A stretch of 61,361 nt of DNA from a virus, in IMG/VR virus record IMGVR_UViG_3300032285_001526, positions 1 to 61,361 of that record; one strand, written 5' to 3'. The notes beneath the pieces are model-generated. The model did no database searches. It worked only from the letters and a program-made list of their open reading frames with translations, and was not told the DNA's origin. Every line of letters begins with the position of its first letter. The stretch's first letter is position 1. Positions 38,275 to 47,500 of this stretch are shown piece after piece. Position numbers and translations under genes: made by a program.

Positions 38275-38546
38275 TTGCAGTTCCAGCGTTTGAGTGATGC
38301 AGCCTTCCTAGTGGGGCGACCTTTCTCGTCTTTCATTGGCCCGGGCATACCACTCATACGGGCGCAGAATGACCGTTTGCGGCCTGCGTCAGCTTTAGTC
38401 TTAGGATGAGGCGCGGGAGCCTTGAGGTTGCTGCCTGTAGCCTTGTTGATTTTGGCGCGGCCTTTTGCGGTGAGGCCAGCTCCCCGGGATACAGGGAGCT
38501 TGTCGCCTTTGGCTACGGAAAGCTTTGGAGTTTTGGATGATTTCAT
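38271..38546 (-). CDS. Small basic phage protein, DUF6321-like (91 aa)
   Basis: Contains PVSRGAGLTAKGRAKINKAT, GSNLKAPAP, then SFCARMSGMPGPMKDEKGRP and a Lys-rich tail. This pattern is a widespread phage family of unknown function (annotated as DUF6321), usually near virion genes. Four bases after the giant gene ends. Very basic, maybe binds DNA in the head. Confidence 0.75.
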   Translation of the reverse strand: MKSSKTPKLSVAKGDKLPVSRGAGLTAKGRAKINKATGSNLKAPAPHPKTKADAGRKRSFCARMSGMPGPMKDEKGRPTRKAASLKRWNCK

Positions 38547-38549
38547 TCG

Positions 38550-41500
38550 TTAATATTTTGAGCCAAAGGTAACTGCATCTAAGATTTGCTTTGCTAACTC
38601 TGGAGTGATGCCGAGAGTTCTGAGTTGGTCTGGCGTGGCTGTTCCCAACTCTTTGACAAAGGTATCAATTCCTCGGGCCAATAGTTTTCCACCTCCCATA
38701 GAATCCCCTGAAGCTGCTCCACTGTCGGAGACTTGTCCCCCAGCTTCGCCACCTCCTGCCCCACGAATTTGGCTAGAAGCTCGGCTTGCTGCTCTCCGAG
38801 AGCTTGCAACCTTTCCTCTGAGTATGCTTGATCCAGTCGGGTTGCTAACAGGTTTTGTTCTGACTCCTTCATGTTTCATGTAAACCAGATCAGGCATCTT
38901 TTGTCCATCCCAACCTTGAGCCGTCCATTGTGCTTTCAGCGCAGCTTCTTTTTTGTCCCGAGCTGCTTCCACTTGAGCTTTTTGCTCTGGAGTAGCGTTT
39001 TCTGGCATAGCAACAAGGAACTGCTTATCGTATGGAGAACGGTCGTATTCCACCCACCCGTGGCGAGCATACAACGAAGGCAACAACTCAGCGTTCCTTC
39101 CAGCAATATTCACCCCGTAACAGTCGAGGTTTGTAGCTCCCTCTTGAAGAGCCTTTGCCATCATAAGGTTTAACATCCCACCGAGCCCAGAGTTGTTCAT
39201 TACGCCAACCAGTTCTTTCCCACCATCTTTCCGAGCTTTTAACCCAAACCAAACATCGTTCTCTGGAAGCGTGTATAATGACATTTTTCCAGATTTGATA
39301 TCCTCTTTCAAAATGGACGGGTCGTATTGAGTCAGCGTCTCAGCAGCCTCATTCCGCTTGATTGCGTGCAAAAACTCAGTCATCCCTGCTGTCTTTTGCC
39401 CTGCAATTGCAGTCCAATTATCTGTGATGGCAGCAGCCATTGCGCGAGCAACAGCAGGATGCGTTTGCAGGTTTTGAGCCTCATTTATTGACCCCATCAC
39501 CTGCGGGTTAAGCTTTTGAGCAGTGATGCCCGTTGGGATTCGGCCTTGATAGGCGTAATCCGGGCGAATGTCATACCGTTCAGCGGTGCCTACTGCCTTT
39601 TCTGCAACTCTCCTTGCCTCCAACGCATCATCCATCTGCTTCTCTATGTCTGGAGATTTCTTTAGGATTTTGGAGATGGCCGAATTCAAAGATTTAATAG
39701 AAGCCTTGTATTCAGCAACTTTGGTTTTATCTGGAGTGTTTTTTGCAGACTCTCTCTTTAGTAGTTTTTCCGCTGCCGCAAGCCCTTCGCGAGCGGAAGT
39801 AAGCTCTTGATACTTGTCTCCAATCTTCAGTTGCAAATTGGAAAGAATACCTTCTTTAGCCGCTAAATCTCCCTGCGCTTCTTGAATCTTTGCTGGCTTG
39901 TTTTCAGCAACGTATTCTTTGATCTGCCTAATTGGATCAGGCATTCCAACATCAAACGGCACTGGAGTCTGAAAGTGAGCAATCATCTTGCCCGGAAGCA
40001 CTGTGTTGTAAGTAAGGTGCTCTGGAACTCCAAGATCAGCAGCCGACAAGTCATCTCGCAGTTTCCACTTTGTCTCTCCAGTATCGACTTCTTTTGCGTC
40101 TTTCCCCCGGCCTTGCTTTTCCATCACAGGCACCTGTTTAGCCATCCGATCAATGTCGATTAAAAGCATCGAAAGAAGGTTTCCTGAGTCAATTCCGTGG
40201 TAAGAAGCGTCTCTTGTTTCTCTGAGAGTGCGCTCAGAAATTGGAACCCCCATTTCTTGAGACTCTTTCTTTGTGAGAGCTTTTACAATTGCAGCCCGAG
40301 ATTCAAAGGATAGCCCAGAAAAATACTCGTCCATCTGAGGGCTATTCAAATCAGGGAATTCAGACAGGCTTACCTTTTCACCCTTGATGTTGCGAATTTC
40401 ATTTGCCAATGCATTTGCTGCCGCAGGACTAACTTGTCCAGAATTAACAGCATTAGCAACTTCCTTCATAAAAACCCGGCCAAAGTTTTTATTTGCCTGA
40501 TGGGCAGTTTGAGACATTGAGAACGGAGAAACAATTGCCCAATGTTTGCCGTTTTTGTCTTTCCAAATTGACCCCGTCTTAACAAGGTCACCAAGGATTG
40601 ATTCAACCCCTTCCCGAGTTGATGACCAAGCCGCAGTCATATTGTTGCCGTCGTAATTCATCACTGGATACGCTGGACCACCCTGCATCTCGACTCCTTT
40701 GTATTGCCCGCCTCCTCCGAGAAGGTCTGCCATAATTGGCAAAAACGGCTTGTCTGCGTATTCGTCTGGAATCTTGCTAGGAATACCCTTTGCCTTAGCC
40801 ATTGTGTTGGCTGGCACAATACTCTGAACAAACTGCCGTTGAGCTTGTTTTTGTTCTTCAGTTACAGGCTCTTTTGTAAGGTCGTTTTCTTTGCCAGCAA
40901 CAGTTTTTGATGGCATGAACCGAGCCTGCCCACCAGAAACAGATTCAGACATTTCTGGAGTGATGTTGACCTTCCAGATTTGCTCCTGTCCTTTGCTTAA
41001 AGCATTTCGAGCGTCGTCAGCTTCAATGTAAGACTTAAATGGGCCAACCCCGGGAACCCTTTTGCCAAACGATCCTTCGTTGAGCCAGTAGTCAGTTCCA
41101 TCAAACCCTACCGCAAGCCCTTTCATCCCCTTGTCAGGGTTTGGAATTCCGCCTTTCTCGACTTTTGCACCCCACTGCTTCACATACTTTCCAATCTCTT
41201 TTGGCAGGATTGTGTCGTAGAAGCCAATCATGCCTTCGCCGCCGAGCTTTAAGTCAACGCCCTTTAATGCATGAACCTGTTTGCGAGACCCGATTGTGTA
41301 CGGCTCTGTGGCAAGTAGCTTTTCAGCAACTTCTTTGCCTACATAGTCAGCAATTTTCTCCCTTGGAACAGCTTGGTTAAAAACTTCATCTCCACTGAGA
41401 TCGAACGCTAACAATGTCTGAGTTAATGGCAAGTATTCAACTGCACTGACTTTATTACTCAAATCATACCGTTCAGCCTGCGCCTCGCCCCCAGTCCAAC

Positions 41501-44500
41501 CAACCCACTGTTTGCCGTCAGCGACAGCTTTCTGGAGTGCGTGCTTAAATAACTGGAGAGGCCAATCTTTTCGGAACGGAGCGTCTGCAATACCTTCCTT
41601 GGATAGGCTCGCTGCTTTTTGAATCACTTCCTCTTCAGTCCTCCCGCCGTATGTTCCAAGATCTCTTCCGTTTGAAGAAAGCACAATCCAGCCAGATGCG
41701 TCTGGGTTTTCTGAATCGTACTTAAAGTTGTACGCTTTCCATCCTGTTGTGTCTGGAAGTCTTTCGTAACCTTTTTCTCGCGCCTCCTTATGCAGGTCAG
41801 ACTGCAACTCTTCAATCAGCCTGCCGTTACCAAAGTCTGCCGTCCGCATATGGGCGACATAGTTTGAAACGTCAGGGAAGTGGCTTGAGGTGTAGTCTAC
41901 TCCGGGCATGCGGAGTACGATTTCTTCGTAGTTTGTGCCTCCGGGAAGCGTGTATTGGGAGTATTGAGCGTCCTCTACGTCACCCTCGCTAATTGTAGTT
42001 TCATCTTCAGCAAGGCTGCGAAAGTAATCATTTAAATCTTTGCGAGCTGCTTCTTCTGTTTTGTAATACTCTTCAGGCCTAAAAATTGTTAATCCATAAC
42101 TGTTTTTTTGTTCTCGGGTTACATGATCATAGTTTTGATCAATAATAAACCATCCTTTAGGCGTATAATCTTCATCGTTTGATTCATCTAAAATAACATC
42201 ATAACCAGCGTAATCATTTAGCATTTCAATGTGATTTTCGATGCCGTTTTCTCTGGCTTTTTCAGCTTCTTCTTTTGAAGAAAAATGTTCAGTATTTCCG
42301 TCAGAGTATGTGACAAAATACTCTTTGCCGTCTTTCATCGTCTGCGTCTCAAATTTCGCAGCGTAGCTGTCCTTCAAGAACCGCTTAACGTCGTCCTTTG
42401 TCACAAACCCCTTCTCTGCCTGCATCGAGTCAATAAACTGATTGATGCCACTCCATTTCATTTCGTCGGGCTTCACGCCGCTGCCCTTCTGTGGGTCTAG
42501 AATGCCCTTAAGCTGCTCTGCGCTGGCTCGATTAGGCATCTTGTCCAACAGAACCCTACCTGCTTTGCTGTAGAACCCGGGGGCGACCATTGTTGGGTCT
42601 TCCTCACGCTCAGGCATGAATCGAATGCCAGCCTGCTCTTGTTGTGGAATGCCGCCTTTTAGCTTGTCTATCTCAGACCCGATATAAGCAGAGTCATCAG
42701 CCTTCTCAGCGGGAATAATGCGAGTTTCAATGCCGTTTCTTTCCAGTGTGGAAAGCACTTCCGGGTCAACATTGTCCGGCACAATGGCTCCCTTAAACTC
42801 ATTAAGCTGCACGATGCGTTGTGGCTTTGCTTCAAAGTATTTCACTGGAGAGGCAGACATTGCATCCGCAGCGGAAACAGCTTGTTTCACGACCTCGCTA
42901 GGCACATTAGTGAACCCCATTTTACTCAGGGTCTGCTTCATCCTAGATTCCCCGCCTGCTCCGCTTCTGTAGTAGGCACCCAGAGCTGCCATTGATTCGT
43001 CCAATGCATCCCACGTTGCGCCTTTGTAATAAGGCACCATTGCGTCCCTGTAATCTCGCAGCACCTCAGAGACCTTATTGCGAGCTTCGTTGACTTCTGC
43101 CTCAGAACGAATACCCCAAGGTGCCTCGGCAGTATTGCGCATTTCCTGCAAAGAGCCGAAACGCTTTGCCATTTGAGCAGCAGTGAGTCCTGTGGATTGG
43201 GTCATCGATTTTTCGACGCCAGCAATCTTTCCGCTCGTCATTACCCGGGCAATATTTTCAAGCGTGTACGGTTCCCACTTTCCAGCAACACGAATGCGCG
43301 GAGCTTCGTACATGCCTTCGATAGTGTTCTCGACCCACTTGTAAAAATCAGACTCTTTGCCAGCCAACTTTTGATCCAAAGCTTTCTGCGTTTCAGCCGC
43401 ATCAATTTCTGTTTTTCCGTAGTTGCGAACATCAGCTTCAAGCCTTGATATTGCGCCAACAGTCGCCTGCCCGTCTTCGCTTACAAACCTGTTTCCAATC
43501 CGGGTCGCTTTACCCTTCATTTCCTCTGGATAAACCTCATCAAACCCGGCTCTAATTGCATCACCGAGTGCCTTGCGCCCCTCAATGTCATTGTAGTTGA
43601 CGTCCTGAATAGAGTTTTTTGACATCCACTCTTTCATTGGAGCAGTGTCCAATATCCCAAGGTCTTGAGACACAGTGCGCATCACTGGCTCAGGCGCAGC
43701 ATCCCCGAGGTACGTTGCTTTGGCTACGTTTGACTTTTTCAGCTTGTTAACAGCTTCCTCTGGGTTGGGTCTGTTGACCGCATTGTCCCAAATGATGTCA
43801 GTAACATTGTCCCCGTATGAACTGCTGAACTTGCCTTGGGCAGGCTTGAACAAATCAATGGTCTGCTGTGCTTTCTTTGTTTTGACCCTTGGATACTCAG
43901 GCTTTGGAAACCGCTGCGTGTAAGCGTCTCCGCTGTATACGGGATTGGTTTTAGGATCTACTAGATCGCGTCCGCCAACCAAAGTGATGTTTCCAAACCC
44001 TTGAATTCCAGTGCCTGCCTTAACCACTGCAACGGAAGGCACAGCAAGCCCTCCCATCTTGTCAGCGAACAACAATGCATCGTCTGAAATCTTGTGAATT
44101 GCAGACATCTTGTACGGCTGAGATGTCTCCGTTTTTGGAAAACTGCCTTCAGCGTGATGGTACTCCTCATCAGCAGGGGCAGGCATGAACCGCACTTGCG
44201 CTGCCTCTGGCTGAACAGTTGCCTTAATCTCTCCAGTGCCATTCGGGTCGTACTCAGCAGACACAGCCTGCAAGCCTTTTAGGATGCCTGCGCCAAATCC
44301 CACTGGCTCCTTAAGCCGAGGCTCACGCTCGCGCATAGCCTCTTCTTTGGCGGGCATCAGGTTGTACAGAGCCTTGCCGTAGTTCACCCGGAATGGGGCA
44401 TCGCTGCTCCTTTCGAGGTCGTGAAAACGATCAACCCGGTACGAACGAATCAACGTGTTAGGGTCAGAGCTTTCCTCATCCAGTTTCTCAGCTTTAGTCA

Positions 44501-47500
44501 GCCTACGAGGCGGACGCTTCATCGTGCTCCGGGCAGGGTTTGCCAGCAATGATTCAGGCTCTGTCTTCCTAAAGATGTTCAGGAAGTCGTTAACGCGATT
44601 CTTCTTTGCGATGGCAATGTTTGAATCGGAATCCAGCCCAGTCTCCCCGGGGAGCCCAGCAGGAGCACCTTCACGAGGCTTCCAGTTGTCCAGCACTTTA
44701 CGGACATCTGTCATAAATGCATCCCCATCGCCTTGCCACAGGTTCAGCAGTTCTGGAGTGTCACGCTGCCAACGACGCAGCTTTTCACGCATGCCCGTTT
44801 TCGAGAACATGTTGAAAAGGATGTTTCCGTCTTTCGACATTTTCATGCCGAGCGGAACAAAGTCTACAATCTTTGGCGCAAACGATTTGTAGCGTCCGTA
44901 GCGGTCCATTGCTTGACCGTATAGGCCAATCATCCCTTCGCCTTCATCTCGCACCAGTAGGTCGTTAAATTCGAGGATTCGACGCTTCAGCCCATACGGG
45001 ATAATCGTCTCTGGTAACCGCTTGATTGCTTTGACCTGCTCTGGAGACAAAATGCCACCAAATGATAAGCCGTCAGCAGAAGTGGCGGACATACGGCCCG
45101 GGTACTCCTTGTCTGGAGCTGATTCTAATGCCTCGCGGATGATCCGAGCCCGCTCGCGCCCCAGTGCCTTTGCCTGATCTGGAGTCAACGCTGCCAGTCC
45201 CCCGGAAGCATCACGCTTGATTCGGGAGGTGATCTTTAACTTTCCACCTTTTGGCAACTGAACATCATGCAACTCGGGCGGGACAGTGCCGTACCCGGAA
45301 GTTTGCCTCAACTCAGAGTCGCCAGTGTCTGTCGTGGAATGCTCAAACGTACCCTCCATTGCGCCCGGGTCAGTAATGACGTGAGACGATACGACATTCC
45401 CGTTTTCATCAACAACAGTCGCAACCTTTTCAGTGGCAAAGAACCCATCTCCAAACTGCTTTGCTACAGCCTCATTTGCCTTGAGTTGCGTCTCGGTGAT
45501 CGGAGCGTGCGGGATAATCTCAGCCGCATTAATATCTCCGTTCAGTTCAGCAACCGCTTTGAGTGCCTTGCGAGTTGCATCAACCTGATCTTTAGAGAAG
45601 GTAACGCCGACAACAGACGAGTCCCAAGGTTTTGTTTCAGTAAGCCCAAAAGCGTCTCGAATTGACCTGACCGTTTTTTGGTTCTTGTTCTTAACCGTTG
45701 CCCAATCAACAAGCGGAGCCAACCAAGGCTTTGGCGATTCCCCGAGCTTAATCCCGCCTTGCGCCCCTCCCTGAATCAATTCGGCCATTACCTCGGCTTT
45801 CATATAAGAAGCCGTTTTAGCGGGGTCTATGTCGTTTGTTTTAACGTCCCAAAGCCCGGTAAGCTTTGCAAGGTGCTCCCAGCCTCCCTGAACCCCTTTT
45901 GCGTAAACATTCTTGAATTTGTTTACAAGGTCTTCGGTAGATAGGATGCCAGCGTCTCCACTGATAAGGTTGCCTCTTTCATCAAACCGTTGATCACCAA
46001 ACAAGTCTTTGATGGTCTGTGCGTTTGCCTCTCTGAATTCTTTGGAGTTCCAAAAAGAGTGCCCGGCTTCGTGCCCTACAGCATTGAGCACAGATTCCCC
46101 AGTGCCCATCCTGCGTTTAACAGCATCAATATTGACGTTCAGACGCTCTTTGTAGGGAGTGTATAAGTCGATGGTCTTGCCACTTGAAAGACGATGCTTG
46201 CCACCGTTCTCTGCCTCAAAAGCAATCTGTCCAGAGTTGGCCAACAGGTGATTAACCACCTCAACTTTTTCAAGGTCTGTGAGCCCCTTATCCTTGTTGT
46301 TTTCAAGCACCTCATTGACTAGTTGAGGCGTAGTGGTCATCCGCAGCTCAACATTCCTATTGGTAGTAGAGCCGTTGAGAGCAGTCATCAAATCAGCGAG
46401 CCCAATCCGAATCTGATCTGCATACATCTGCCGGGTCTCTGCATTTGCCTTCTCGGCATTCTGAAGCATTGCCCTGCGTGTTTTAGCAATCCGCAGTGTG
46501 TAGTCAGCATCCTCTTTTGCTGCTGCAATTTTGTTTTCAGGCTCACCAGTGTTAACTGCGTTGACGAGTTCTTGCTGCGCTAAAGCATGTTCTCCCACTG
46601 CATTTTCAGTCAGAGCTTTAAGAGACTGGACGTAATTGTCCCAGTTTGCAAATTCAGTGACATGCTGCTTTGTTGCTCCATCAAGGCCATCAAACCATTT
46701 TGCCGCACCAGCCCGTTGACGCTTTTGATTGGCTTCGTATCGAGCGTGAGAGACCCCAGACATATTGCCGAGCACCTCGCCGCCAACGTGAAAAAACACG
46801 CCTTGCCCCATCAGGTCAGCAATCTCTTCCGGGTTCTTGTTTTCGAGGATACCAACAGCCGCTGCCAGCGTAGCTCCGTGGACTCCGCCCCGGGCCATCT
46901 CAACAGTATTCTGAGCCATCCAGTCTAGAACTTTTGCAGCAGGAATAGATTTATCCGCCAGCCACTTTTGAGCAGCCGGGGTCATCCCAAGCTCACCAGC
47001 TTTTTCAGTCGCAGCTTTGGCCCCAGCTAGAAATCTGCCTTCAGCACCAGCAGCAAGCCTCCCACCAGCTAGAGCTGACTCCATCAGTCTCGGGGTCTGT
47101 AACGCTGCACTGCCTAACTTTAGTGTGGTTGCTCCGAGCAATCCTTCACCAAGCTTAGAAGCTGGCACACCAATGAATTCAGGAATCTTTTCAAGTGCGC
47201 CTTTAGTCTTTTCTGTGCCGACTTCAATAGCGTTTGCCAACCCTCCAAATCCTCGTTCAAACACCCCGGGCTTCTGAGAGTCCTTGATCTTTTGTAGGTC
47301 TTGCTCGAAAGCTTTTGCGACCGCTGCTCTGTCAATTTCAGCAAGCTGCGCCTCGGTCTTTCCAATTCTACTAGCAGCTTTTGCTCCTTGGCCTAATGCT
47401 TGAAATGCTTTGCCGTAAACATCAAATGGATTCAACCCAGCCCTGCCGTAGCTAAGAGCTTCGGTGATATCTGCCTCGGGAACCATCTGCGAAGCTTCCT

